DNA of 64,000 nucleotides, taken from assembly GCF_026262505.1 (NCBI RefSeq), contig NC_067205.1, positions 310,001 to 374,000 of the forward strand, given 5' to 3'. A program made the position numbers and the translations under genes. Shown here piece by piece: positions 1-9,545 of this stretch (positions are counted from its first letter, which is position 1; every line of letters starts with the position of its first letter). Source of the DNA: Trichomonas vaginalis G3 (taxonomy: Eukaryota > Parabasalia > Trichomonadida > Trichomonadidae). Below the pieces are notes generated by a model that was not told the DNA's origin, searched no databases, and saw nothing but the letters and a program-made list of their open reading frames with translations.

Positions 1-1956
1 ATTTTGTCTTTTCTGCTTCATTTCGATCGTATACTGGTTCTCATTGATATTTATGATGACTCCTGTGGACATTAAGTATGGCTGGATCTTTATTAATATG
101 AAATTCCACTTTTCATGTTCGAAATTCACGGCCATCGACTGACCTGATGAAGATAATAGAATATCTCCATTGGAAAATGATAGTTCAATGTCATCTGCTT
201 GGAAAAACCATGGAGAATTCTCTGTTTTGTTTAAAAATTTTATCCAAAATGAAATTGTTGTATAATTTGCTTGGAAACTTGTTTCTTGTGAACTTGGATA
301 AAATTGGAACAGTGGAAAATGGTCCTTTTTCGTATTGCAGAAGCTTTCTATTGAATATGGTTGAGATATCATGGTTTTCATCAATTTTGGATCGAGATAT
401 TGATTGGCTATGTCTGATATCATGGGACATTTGAAGGGATCTCCGCCATCTTTGAAGTATCTGTTGAGATAAAATCTTCCTAATATGTAAGCGTTGTAAG
501 GATCGAGTTCTTTCTGGGGTTTATAGTATGGGTACATGGAGTATGTTCTGATTGGACGGTATTTGGAATGATTCGTGCCATAAAACATTTTTTCTATCAA
601 ATGATTTGGCAAAGAAAAGATCGGAGAGTCCTTTGGAAGGTTCCAAATTGAATCTTCCAGTTCATCAAAGCCACCATATGACACCAAAGAGCCTGTTACG
701 TCTGCAATCAGCTCGGCCGGGATTAATCCTGACTTAAAATGGTCAAAGAGCCAAAATATGCCATTTATTGAGACAAATGTTGGTGCTGTATCTCTATTTG
801 TTCCGAAAACTACAATCAAAGCTCTCAATAATGAAGGATCTTTTGTAAATTCTGTTGCTTCTAAAAGTAATTTCATATTTCCAGCTGTAGGATCAGCTAT
901 GAAGAATCCTGAGCATACACCTACAAACTGTGTTGAATTCGGAAATTGTGAAGCTAATGATGTAATTTTTTGAAAAACTGAAGGTCTAAACGAGACAGCA
1001 GCAGGCAGAGTGAATATATCTACTGATATATGCATGAATGCTGGCAATTGCGTTAAGATATCTATCAAAAATTTATCAGGTAATCCAATAATGAACGCAG
1101 AAAGGAAATTCGACTCCAAAAGTGTTGTAGTATTGATGTATCCTAGTTGTAGTTGCTCGTCGATGATATTCATGGCTTGAATGAGAAATTCAAAATCACA
1201 TGATTTATTTAAAAAGGCTTTGAGCATAAAAGGAATGCATTGTGTAACAAGGGAAGGGTCTTTTTCGTTTATCTTCGTCATCAGCCATACAACTTGGTTC
1301 AATGGCGTTGAAACGCAGTTAAACCATAAACCAATCGGAACAGCTTTGTTCATTGGTATTAAAGCATTGGGAATAGTTAACGCGGAGTCCAAGATTGCTT
1401 CGAATATCGATGCCCTGGTATCCACAGACGTATTAAATTGGGTTGCCAGTGTTTTGTAAATCGTGATATTTGGAGGTGGAGATAAATCGTCATTATTCGA
1501 TTTAAGAAGTAGGGCAAAGCAAAACCCGTAGACATTGATGCATCTTTTCTCAATAAAATTGTGAAAATTCTGATATAAATTTTTCATAAAATATGAAGTG
1601 AGGTTTTTGAAGTAAGGCGATAGTAAAGAAAAGATTGTTGCGATAAAACATGCTGCTTGCTCACTCATAATTGGACGTATTTTATTACCTGATATAGCTG
1701 ACGAAAAAAAACTAAAAAGTTTCGAATAATTTGTATTTCCGTATAATTTCATGGTTGGATATGTGCTAAATGCCATTGATAAGGTCTTGCCGAGCTGTGG
1801 ATTTTCTTGATTGAAGAAAATTTTTTCGAAAACGAGCTGAAACCCATGATTTTTAATAAAATTACTAAAAAAGGCATCGTTACTGAGTTTTTCCTTGTAA
1901 AACCCCTGTAAGATTTCTTTAGTGAGAGGAGTTTCACTTGGAAAAAGCTCAGTCAT
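1..1956 (-). CDS. large protein, N-terminal 652 residues, possible BEACH-family N-terminus (partial)
   Basis: An uninterrupted minus-strand frame runs from an ATG at 1956 to the left window edge without a stop, so only the N-terminal 652 residues are here. It opens MTELFPSETPLTKEILQ. Most of it is helical, leucine- and phenylalanine-rich sequence of armadillo/HEAT-like character. The last part (about residues 560-650) contains the stretches FPLFQFYPSSQ and TISFWIKFLN followed by WNFILIKI, which resembles the concanavalin-A-like lectin fold that precedes the PH-BEACH core in BEACH proteins. That would make it a very large membrane-trafficking scaffold. The BEACH domain itself would lie outside the window, so the family call is an inference; the reality of the gene is much surer than its name. 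No strict TCA-Y-W initiator is seen next to the ATG; a weak TTCAATC lies just upstream. Confidence 0.72.
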   Translation of the reverse strand, partial: MTELFPSETPLTKEILQGFYKEKLSNDAFFSNFIKNHGFQLVFEKIFFNQENPQLGKTLSMAFSTYPTMKLYGNTNYSKLFSFFSSAISGNKIRPIMSEQAACFIATIFSLLSPYFKNLTSYFMKNLYQNFHNFIEKRCINVYGFCFALLLKSNNDDLSPPPNITIYKTLATQFNTSVDTRASIFEAILDSALTIPNALIPMNKAVPIGLWFNCVSTPLNQVVWLMTKINEKDPSLVTQCIPFMLKAFLNKSCDFEFLIQAMNIIDEQLQLGYINTTTLLESNFLSAFIIGLPDKFLIDILTQLPAFMHISVDIFTLPAAVSFRPSVFQKITSLASQFPNSTQFVGVCSGFFIADPTAGNMKLLLEATEFTKDPSLLRALIVVFGTNRDTAPTFVSINGIFWLFDHFKSGLIPAELIADVTGSLVSYGGFDELEDSIWNLPKDSPIFSLPNHLIEKMFYGTNHSKYRPIRTYSMYPYYKPQKELDPYNAYILGRFYLNRYFKDGGDPFKCPMISDIANQYLDPKLMKTMISQPYSIESFCNTKKDHFPLFQFYPSSQETSFQANYTTISFWIKFLNKTENSPWFFQADDIELSFSNGDILLSSSGQSMAVNFEHEKWNFILIKIQPYLMSTGVIININENQYTIEMKQKRQN

Positions 1957-2370
1957 ACGGATTGAACTATTTTTTTATCTCCCCGAACGAATCAGCTCAA
2001 AAAAATTAAAACCAAGATGTGCTTTAGATGTAAAATATTTTTGTATTGCAAAAATTTGTGAACTCAAAGCAACAAGAAAAAATTGATTTCTCAGAAATCA
2101 ATCGAATATGCATACGTACATCAAATACTACTCAGAATGGCTCATAGATCAAAATTCTCTCTAAATGAGCCCGATAAATTAAGAATTAATTCGATGAAAT
2201 ATTAATATTTTATCTAAAAAGTCAAATTATCGTCTAAAACTTAGTTGTTATGATGTTTTAGTGTTAGTTAAGAGGTTTAGATTATTAAAAACGTGTTTTG
2301 ATTTGAGAAAAAAATTACAAAAATTACATTTACTGACCTAACAAAAAATGGACATAGTAATTTCATACAC
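1957..2370. other. AT-rich intergenic spacer
   Basis: About 410 bases between two minus-strand genes. It is T- and A-rich with no coding frame of note; it should contain the promoter of the gene ending at the left edge and the 3' region of the SAPS gene. I see no repeat or RNA gene in it. Confidence 0.6.
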
Positions 2371-4077
2371 TTATTCCTTAGCTGGTTGCTGTTCAGCCTT
2401 ATTCTCTATATTTTCCTCTGCCTTCGAATCAGCGTTTGATTCTTCACTTTTTTGTTCCTCTGGCTTTGGCTCTTCAATTTTTGTGTCTTCTGGTTTCTGT
2501 ACCTCTGAATTTTCAGAATTTTCTGGTTTTGGAGATTCAGAATTTTGATTTTCTTTTTCGTTTGAATCTTCCTTCTTTTCATTGTCATTGTTGTGTTCCT
2601 CTTCCTTTGTTTCTTGATTTTGTTCTGAATTTGGCTGTTCAGATTTCGATTCTTCCTCATTTTGATTTTCAGTGTTTTCTTTTTCGACAATAATGACTTC
2701 TTCATCGGATGTTATGACTTCTGCTTCACCATCAGCATTGAATGAAATCTTTGTTGTTGGTGAAGAGTCATCTGAGTGAGTTATGATGAATTCTCCATCA
2801 TCGTCGTCGTCATCTTCATCGCTGGATGAATCTAATGAGTCAGAACTGGATGAAATGTCATCGCTCGACGAATCTGAAAAATCTTTATCAGAATTCTTTC
2901 CGTCGTCTTCACTTGTTGAAGATTTCTCACCATAGACCTTTTCTCTGTTATGATTTCTCTCAGCAAGCTGCTTCTGAACGAAGTTTGTCCAATCTTCTGA
3001 TTTTGATGACAATTTTTCATTGAGAATGTTGGAAAGGAGTGTAAGATGGTAGTTAGTCTTGGTCTTAGGGAAGTTTTCTATGATCTGTGATGTTAAATTA
3101 TGTGTTTTTTCAAAATCTTGGATTTGATCTTGAGACATTGCCTGGAATGACTTGATAATGCCATCATTGAGGAATGTAGATGTAGTATTGTCGAATATTT
3201 TGAGGAGAATTTCGGGTTTGTCTGTAACATAAACTTTTAATGCGGCTGCTAAAACATTCTGTGGGTGTGGGAGGCTGAAATCGTAATTGGAGCATGACTG
3301 TGATATTATCTCCTTAATATCAGGCTGCTGGTCGATATTTGTAAGGAGCATTCCGATAAGATTGAAAGTTTCCATTTGGAGCATGGGGCTGAACTCCTGG
3401 TTAGAGGCAGCAGTAAGTAGATGAGTAATGCACTGTGGATTGCATAATTCGCTGGCAAAATTGCTATTTGATTTGATTATTTCTTTAATTGCTGTAATTG
3501 TGTACCAGCCGTTCTCTTCTGTGATCGACTGTGCTAAATTGCAGAATAATTCCTCGTTGGCTTTGAATGTATCTGGGAAATCTGTGCAAAGGAAAATTAA
3601 TAAGTATCTAAGGCCTATGCATTTGATGTTACGAGTGAGAAACTCTTTAAGACCTGTAAGCTGTGAGAGGAAGCTCCCGTTGCTGAATCTAGCAAGGCTT
3701 TCTACGATTTTCGAGTAATGACCACAAGCTCTTGGATTTGCGCTGTATTCTGTGTTGGGAAACTCGATGATTCTTGCTGTAAATTCTGGCGTATTAAGTA
3801 ATCTGTTCATCATATTTGAAATTCCTGTTGATAAAACAGAAACTGCTGTACGAATTGTTTTAGAAGGTAGCTTAGTATTTGGTGTTATTCCGTTAAATGC
3901 TAAATCTAGGAGTCTATTGATATTCTGTGGTTTGACTAAGAAGTTTATCAACATTGGAATGCCATTTCTAATGGCTGCCATGAAAGCTGGATCATCTAGA
4001 ACAGCTTCCACAGTTGTATCCTCCTTTTCGACCAGAGCTTCGATGCTTGCAAGGTTCGGAACGCCAAAACTCCACAT
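2371..4077 (-). CDS. SAPS-domain protein (PP6/Sit4 phosphatase-associated regulatory subunit)
   Basis: 568 residues from the ATG at 4077 (MWSFGVPNLASIEALVEKED). The N-terminus follows the SAPS family pattern: a short hydrophobic start, then a leucine-rich segment ending in a KED-type acidic motif, then a helical repeat body to about residue 370 including a section like LTGLKEFLTRNIKCIGLRYLL. SAPS proteins bind the Sit4/PP6 catalytic phosphatase and direct it to substrates in cell-cycle and nutrient signalling. The C-terminal third is extremely acidic (runs of D, E and S, then NSEN/PEE-type repeats), as in fungal SAPS proteins, and is low complexity. The frame stays open four codons upstream of this ATG but only with a TTG, so 4077 is the natural start. 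Confidence in the family is good; the exact partner phosphatase is not visible here. Confidence 0.82.
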   Translation of the reverse strand: MWSFGVPNLASIEALVEKEDTTVEAVLDDPAFMAAIRNGIPMLINFLVKPQNINRLLDLAFNGITPNTKLPSKTIRTAVSVLSTGISNMMNRLLNTPEFTARIIEFPNTEYSANPRACGHYSKIVESLARFSNGSFLSQLTGLKEFLTRNIKCIGLRYLLIFLCTDFPDTFKANEELFCNLAQSITEENGWYTITAIKEIIKSNSNFASELCNPQCITHLLTAASNQEFSPMLQMETFNLIGMLLTNIDQQPDIKEIISQSCSNYDFSLPHPQNVLAAALKVYVTDKPEILLKIFDNTTSTFLNDGIIKSFQAMSQDQIQDFEKTHNLTSQIIENFPKTKTNYHLTLLSNILNEKLSSKSEDWTNFVQKQLAERNHNREKVYGEKSSTSEDDGKNSDKDFSDSSSDDISSSSDSLDSSSDEDDDDDDGEFIITHSDDSSPTTKISFNADGEAEVITSDEEVIIVEKENTENQNEEESKSEQPNSEQNQETKEEEHNNDNEKKEDSNEKENQNSESPKPENSENSEVQKPEDTKIEEPKPEEQKSEESNADSKAEENIENKAEQQPAKE

Positions 4078-4335
4078 TTTAGTTGTCAAAAACGACGATT
4101 ACTTACAGAAAAAAAATATTTGATAAATCGATACTGACTTTCTACGTTATGAATGCAATCAACCATTGTCTAGCAGCTTTTTAATTTGTGATTCAGTAAA
4201 ATCGTTAATGAATATGAATTTTCTCGGAGGAAATGATCTTGGGGCGGCGACAAATTTGCCCAGCCAGTAAAGTATTCAATTTTTTTGCATTTTTTTGAAA
4301 GCTTCTTAACTTAAATCATGGAATGTCTCAAAGAC
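4078..4335. other. upstream region of the SAPS gene
   Basis: AT-rich non-coding sequence separating the SAPS start codon from the 121-bp tandem array. No strict TCA-Y-W initiator is obvious next to the ATG. Confidence 0.5.
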
Positions 4336-4592
4336 AAAAGTAGCATACAGCATGCAAAGCTAAAGAAAGATAATCATAATTAATACCTTAATTTTTAATA
4401 TTACGCATTTTTAGGTGCAAAATTTAAAAACATTCTAATACAATAGAGCAGTTTCCAAAAGTAGCATACAGCATGCAAAGCTAAAGAAAGATAATCATAA
4501 TTAATACCTTAATTTTTAATATTACGCATTTTTAGGTGCAAAATTTAAAAACATTCTAATACAATAGAGCAGTTTCCAAAAGTAGCATACAG
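4336..4592. repeat. 121-bp tandem repeat array, left part
   Basis: About 2.1 copies of a 121-bp unit (AAAAGTAGCATACAGCATGC and onward, through TTTTTAGGTGCAAAATTT). The anchor AAAAGTAG recurs at 4336, 4457 and 4578, exactly 121 bases apart and nearly identical. The third copy is cut after its first 15 bases by the TIR element at 4593. The same unit resumes at 5545, so this was one array of about seven copies. Confidence 0.93.
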
Positions 4593-5544
4593 TGTTGCAT
4601 GCTAAGTTCGGTCAACGATAGAAATTGAGTGAAAATTAATCATCGAGGAAGTACGATCATGTAAAGTAAAAAAAAATGTTGTGGGATTTTTAATATTATA
4701 TATTATTTTATAATAAAATTTTTTTGAGTCATTTTAAGAAGCACATATAATTTTTTGAATTTAAAAATTAAAGTAGTGTCAAACGAATTTATCACTTAAT
4801 TTAATACTCAGATTTCTTAAAATTAACGGAAAAAAAGGTTTTCTGAGAACTTTTGAGAATGGTTTTCAAATTCCATTATTGAAAATATATAGGTATTTTA
4901 TGAAATTCAAACTCTATATTTATTAAAATTCTAAATTTTTAATAAAATAACTTTTCAGAGGAATATGATTTTGAATGGTTGATTAATAAGTATAAAAATG
5001 TCTACGATTTTAAGGAGGAAATTGTTCCTTATGAGGTATACATCATAACTATATACCTCATAAGGAACAATTCCCTCTTGATAACTGGGAAACTTTCTCT
5101 GAATAACTTATCATTTGGAGAAAGTTCCCCAGCTATCTATTAGGAACTAAAGGCTATGAGGCACTAATATATAATCAGTGCCTCATAGCCTTTAGTTTCC
5201 TATTAAAAACGAGAAAACTTATTCGAAATGATAAACAATTTCGAACAAGTTTTCTCATTTTAAGGAGGGAATTGTTCCTTATGAGGTATACATCATAACT
5301 ATATACCTCATAAGGAACAATTCCCTCTTGATATCCTGGATATTTTTGAATATATTTTTTTAATTAAAGTTCTCAAAAGTATTATCAAAAGTGATTTTTA
5401 AAAAATATCTCCAATTAATTAACTAATTAAAAGTATTATATTTTTAAAATTAAATAGTTTTTCAATTTTTTTGAAGGAATTGAGATACTTCCCACGACAA
5501 TAAAATTGAGAGGTTTACATTATGACTGATCTTAGCATGCAACA
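4593..5544. mobile_element. non-autonomous TIR element (about 952 bp) inside the 121-bp array
   Basis: The segment begins TGTTGCATGCTAAG and ends with its exact reverse complement CTTAGCATGCAACA; similarity continues imperfectly for about ten more bases on each side (TTCGGTCA against ATCAGTCA). It carries no transposase frame, so it would need to be moved in trans. The outer flanks are both 121-bp satellite but at different phases, and no target-site duplication is visible. That fits insertion followed by recombination between satellite copies, or a deletion at one junction. The interior holds a five-hairpin array (5011-5332). The superfamily cannot be assigned from this copy. Confidence 0.75.
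5011..5332. repeat. array of five stem-loops
   Basis: Five consecutive inverted repeats: about 5014-5077 (stem GGAACAATT/AATTGTTCC continuing through TATGAGGTATA), about 5082-5133 (AACTTTCTC/GGAGAAAGTT), 5141-5202 (AGGAACTAAAGGCTATGAGG and its complement; the longest perfect stem), about 5209-5258 (GAGAAAACTT/AAGTTTTCTC), and 5264-5330, a near copy of the first. Each has a short AT-rich loop. Nothing suggests coding. The structure could extrude as cruciforms in DNA or fold as clustered hairpins in RNA. Confidence 0.85.
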
Positions 5545-6131
5545 TTTTTAGGTGCAAAATTTAAAAACATTCTAATACAATAGAGCAGTTTCCAAAAGTA
5601 GCATACAGCATGCAAAGCTAAAGAAAGATAATCATAATTAATACCTTAATTTTTAATATTACGCATTTTTAGGTGCAAAATTTAAAAACATTCTAATACA
5701 ATAGAGCAGTTTCCAAAAGTAGCATACAGCATGCAAAGCTAAAGAAAGATAATCATAATTAATACCTTAATTTTTAATATTACGCATTTTTAGGTGCAAA
5801 ATTTAAAAACATTCTAATACAATAGAGCAGTTTCCAAAAGTAGCATACAGCATGCAAAGCTAAAGAAAGATAATCATAATTAATACCTTAATTTTTAATA
5901 TTACGCATTTTTAGGTGCAAAATTTAAAAACATTCTAATACAATAGAGCAGTTTCCAAAAGTAGCATACAGCATGCAAAGCTAAAGAAAGATAATCATAA
6001 TTAATACCTTAATTTTTAATATTACGCATTTTTAGGTGCAAAATTTAAAAACATTCTAATACAATAGAGCAGTTTCCAAAAGTAGCATACAGCATGCAAA
6101 GCTAAAGAAAGATAATCATAATTAATACCTT
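5545..6131. repeat. 121-bp tandem repeat array, right part
   Basis: About 4.9 further near-identical copies of the same 121-bp unit; the AAAAG anchor falls at 5594, 5715, 5836, 5957 and 6078. The array starts in mid-unit (TTTTTAGGTGC) directly after the TIR element and ends abruptly at about 6131 in ordinary AT-rich sequence. Very low divergence between copies suggests recent expansion or homogenisation. Confidence 0.93.
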
Positions 6132-6300
6132 TAAAGTTTAAAATCTTGATTTTTTTTAAAATCAAATATTTATAACTTTAATACATACAGCTTAAACCTT
6201 ATACTTGTTTTCTCTTGTGAGAAAGCAATCTTACAAAGCTAACAATCCTAAAAAATAAAGAATTAAAATTTAATAATTTAATCTAAAATTAAAATCAAAA

Positions 6301-6600
6301 TTAAATAAAATGAGTTCTTTGTAATAATACTTTCAAGGTAGGACATATTTTAGTGGGATCTATTGAGTCATCACTAACAGCATTGAGCAATCTATTGAGC
6401 ATTGAAATACTCTCGATTTTTCTTTGTCTTTTTACATCAATTTCTGCGTTAGTTGCTTTTTCCATGATCCTAATAACACGGTCATCTGTTGGATTTTGAT
6501 CAATTTTGAGTTTGATAACGAAAGATGGTATCACTTTTGTATAAATTTCTATAATAACGTCATCAATTCTGAGATTTTTTCGATCAGGAAAATAGTCATA
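6301..6600 (-). pseudogene. 5'-truncated member of a duplicated gene family (relative at 18235)
   Basis: A minus-strand frame reads roughly YFPDRKNLRIDDVIIEIYTK then VIPSFVIKLKI ... ESISMLNRLL ... PTLKVLLQR. It aligns along its length with the ORF at 18235-18603, which has NLRLDELVIEL, VVPSFLIKLQI, ECISMLEA and STLKILLQRK at the same places. The frame has no in-frame ATG before an upstream stop, so this copy looks 5'-truncated, or its first part lies elsewhere. I do not recognise the family. The conserved core is about 90 residues, helical, and ends in a TLK(V/I)LLQR motif. Confidence is good that the two are relatives and low for any function. Confidence 0.55.
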
Positions 6601-6609
6601 AGAATAAGG

Positions 6610-7340
6610 TTATTGCCCTAAAATTCAGTTATAGACACTTAGGAGAGCATTTAAACCATGATATTTTGGCATATGATAGAGAAACATCTTATAAACATTT
6701 TCAGTATGTTTTCCTATAAAATAACAATCTCACATGAAATTACTAAAATATCAAATTTTGATTTTCACTTTAAAGTTGGGAGAATACTCTACAGTGACAG
6801 GGTATACAATTTTAACCTTTGTTTTGATTATAAATAAAGTATTGATAGAGATATGAGTTGTACAGAATTATACACGTGTGTTTAATCACATGTAAGTTGT
6901 GCAACAATAATGATTAGCTAGATAGTATATTAGAGAACTGTGATTTATGATCTAATTCAATAAGATGTAAATGATATTCAAATATATTAAATAAATGCGA
7001 ATGTTCAAGATGTGGAATCAGTTAGTTAATTGTTGTATATAGATATTTTACTGTGATTAATGAATTTTTTAACAATTTAAAATTATCAAATTTCAAAATA
7101 TGCGCAATGAGATAATTTGAGAGTATTTTGAGAACTGAAGACTTATGATTTAGTGTTTTTGAATAAGCACATCAATATAAAGATAGAAAATAAATTGAGA
7201 TATAATTTTTTTGAAGGTATTATAAGGGTGGAGGTAGTAGGATGAATTTTAATGTTCTATACTTTCATGGCAAATAATTAAATAGAAGTAAAACTTTGTT
7301 TTAAGAATTGAAAATTTTAAATAAAAAAGGAATGTTAGTA
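6610..7340. other. AT-rich non-coding stretch
   Basis: More than 700 bases of AT-rich sequence with no credible frame, tRNA or repeat that I can support. Confidence 0.5.
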
Positions 7341-7341
7341 A

Positions 7342-7530
7342 TGCTAATTTATTTGATTCCGGGGGACCCCTGTTATCAAATATATTTATTAAAATGGAAA
7401 ATCTCTCACTTTTCGAAAAAATCGAAACTGCAAGGATCTCCGATTCTCGATATGATAATTTATTTGATTCCGGGGAACACCCTGTTATCAAATATATTTA
7501 TTAAAATGGAAAATATCTCACTTTTCGAAA
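7342..7530. repeat. tandem duplication with palindromic core
   Basis: Two copies about 111-112 bases apart share TTTATTTGATTCCGGGG, then TGTTATCAAATATATTTATT and AAAATGGAAAATCTCTCACTTTTCG-like sequence. Each copy contains an imperfect palindrome bounded by TTTGAT and ATCAAA around a GGGG/CCCC centre. It may be a degenerate mobile-element end or a small satellite seed. Confidence 0.7.
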
Positions 7531-7619
7531 TTTTTTTTAACAAAAATATGGCATTCTTAAATTATAGTTACATGTTATTTCACAATCATTATCATTAAAA
7601 AATTCAATTATTCAAGTTG

Positions 7620-8330
7620 TTTTGTCCCGACGGTTTTTACGGTTATAAAAATGGTTGCGAACTCAATCCATCAGCAAAATGTCGGTTGGGGTGCCCTTCT
7701 TGGCCTCCTGAGTACTCACCAAGATACCCCCAGCTCCCGCAAAACACCTCCCTTAGGTGAGCTTTAACTGATGACATGAGTTAACAATTCTACAAAATCA
7801 TCAAGCATGAAGGTTTATGATTTATAAATCAAAATCTCAGAAACTGCTTGACTTTGCAAGTTGCTGTCTTTACCGGTTACTCTGCTGCAATCTCTTTTCT
7901 GATTGCAGGCAAAGTTCTGCATCCTGAGGACTTTGCCTTGCAGATATGCTTGTAATCACTACGTGAGCAACTTGGTGTTGCAAGTTGCTGTCTTTACCGG
8001 TTAGCTTTTTTTGAAGTTTCTTCGCATCTTATATAAGCTCTAGATCAATATTTATCATCAGAATTTGCATCTCATAAAGCACGATATTAATCAAATAGGC
8101 AAATTTCATTCGGAGTCTCTCATTAAATGAGAAACTCCGAATGAGATTTGCTCTAAGGTAATGTACTTGTTATGCTTGGCCTAGAAGCAAGGAGGAAACA
8201 TGTATATGGTTTGTTTATACTGAAGTTATCTGGAATTCTCTCAATTGAGGATTCAAATCCAGATAACAGCAATATAAGTTAATATTGTTGTGCACCTCAG
8301 GTTGTTTATAGGCCCGAGAACGAGAAAAGA
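7620..8330. other. GC-richer region with clustered hairpins, candidate structured RNA or relic element
   Basis: In a background of very AT-rich spacer this stretch is clearly GC-richer and full of inverted repeats: CTGCAATC/GATTGCAG (about 7884-7909), GCAACTTG/CAAGTTGC (about 7967-7987), an about 24-bp imperfect stem at 8099-8151 and GTTATCTGGA/TCCAGATAAC at 8225-8267. The 21-base core TTGCAAGTTGCTGTCTTTAC, continuing to CGGTTA, occurs twice 124 bases apart (7854 and 7978). I checked by eye for tRNA, 5S, SRP, RNase P and snRNA signatures and found no convincing match. Confidence 0.45.
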
Positions 8331-9545
8331 ATTTATGGTGTGAATTGGCTCGATATATACCTACGCTCTGTAAAAATACGTTATATTTTCTTTCATATGA
8401 GAAAAATGTTTTTCTTTTTTATAATACTATGTGCTTTGTTACTTCATAAATTGTATTTGTGATAAGTACTAACAATACTAGAACTTTCTGAAAATTTCAA
8501 ATTCCATTCAGAACTTAATTTACTACGTATCTTTGACAATATGCTAGTTCTTCCATAATGTACTTTAAATACTATACGGCGTTGGTATATTAGGTGTATC
8601 ATTTAGTGAATCGAATTCAAAAGTATGTTTTTCTTCAAAATTATTGTTCTTTCATGGAGTATAACCGAACTCTAGGCTTAAATATGATTTTTGCATATAT
8701 TTGAAGTAGTTTGATGAAATTGTTTCAATTTTATTCTGAAATTTTATCAAACATGTTACTAAATTTGAAAAATACATCCGTCGATGTTAATTCACGCTTA
8801 TTGTTTAATTTTGAAAAAGCAAAAGCATCAATATTAATTGAAGAATTTGCTTTTGGATTGTTCAATTTTTTTTAGAATTAATAATTTAAATCTATTTTTT
8901 CATCAAATTTTAAAGGAAAAGTTATATTTTTAAAAGGGCGAAAAACTTTTATTAATAATAAAGATATGATTTCTATTCTTGAAATTAGAAATTATTGTAA
9001 AATAACAATTCAATATTTATAATTTTTCGAAGCAAACATTAGAATCTCAATTACTACATGACAACAGTATATACAATAAACATAAATTAATATTTATACA
9101 TAGTTTCTTCATGGTATGATGTAATTACATATTGAGCGAGAAATGTGAAAGAGTTATCTTCCACATTTGCATTTGCATATATTTCTTCAACCCAGAAACC
9201 AGAATCCAGATATTTGAATAATACACACACTGACAGATCTGGCTGTCATTATTCTATAATCTCATAAAAAAGATTTTTTTTGAATAAAATTTATCAAATT
9301 GAATGATTTATGATAAATTTACTACGTTTTTTAGTTGCTGTGCACTTCGTTGAATGACAAGCATCTCATCCTATTATGAATTTGCATGAGAAATTACATC
9401 TTCTGAGTGGCAAATTTAATTCGTGAAAATGCAATGAAAGACTCTTAAAGTAATAAACAGACAACATAGAAGCATAAAAAGAAATATTAGGAAGCAACTG
9501 CCTGAAAATTAAAATAAATATCAAATATAATTCGATAGAAAGAAT
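8331..9545. other. AT-rich non-coding stretch
   Basis: About 1.2 kb between the hairpin cluster and the IBD gene, without a credible frame or RNA gene. It is the 3' flank of the IBD-family gene. Confidence 0.5.

Noticed and set aside
2406-2705. Lys/Arg-rich and Leu/Phe-rich frames over the acidic tail of the SAPS gene
   Set aside because: They are frame shadows of the low-complexity GAA/TCT-rich coding sequence.
7640-7760. SRP RNA, RNase P RNA or 5S rRNA in the GC-rich region
   Set aside because: None of the conserved core motifs of these RNAs could be found by eye; left as an unassigned structured region.
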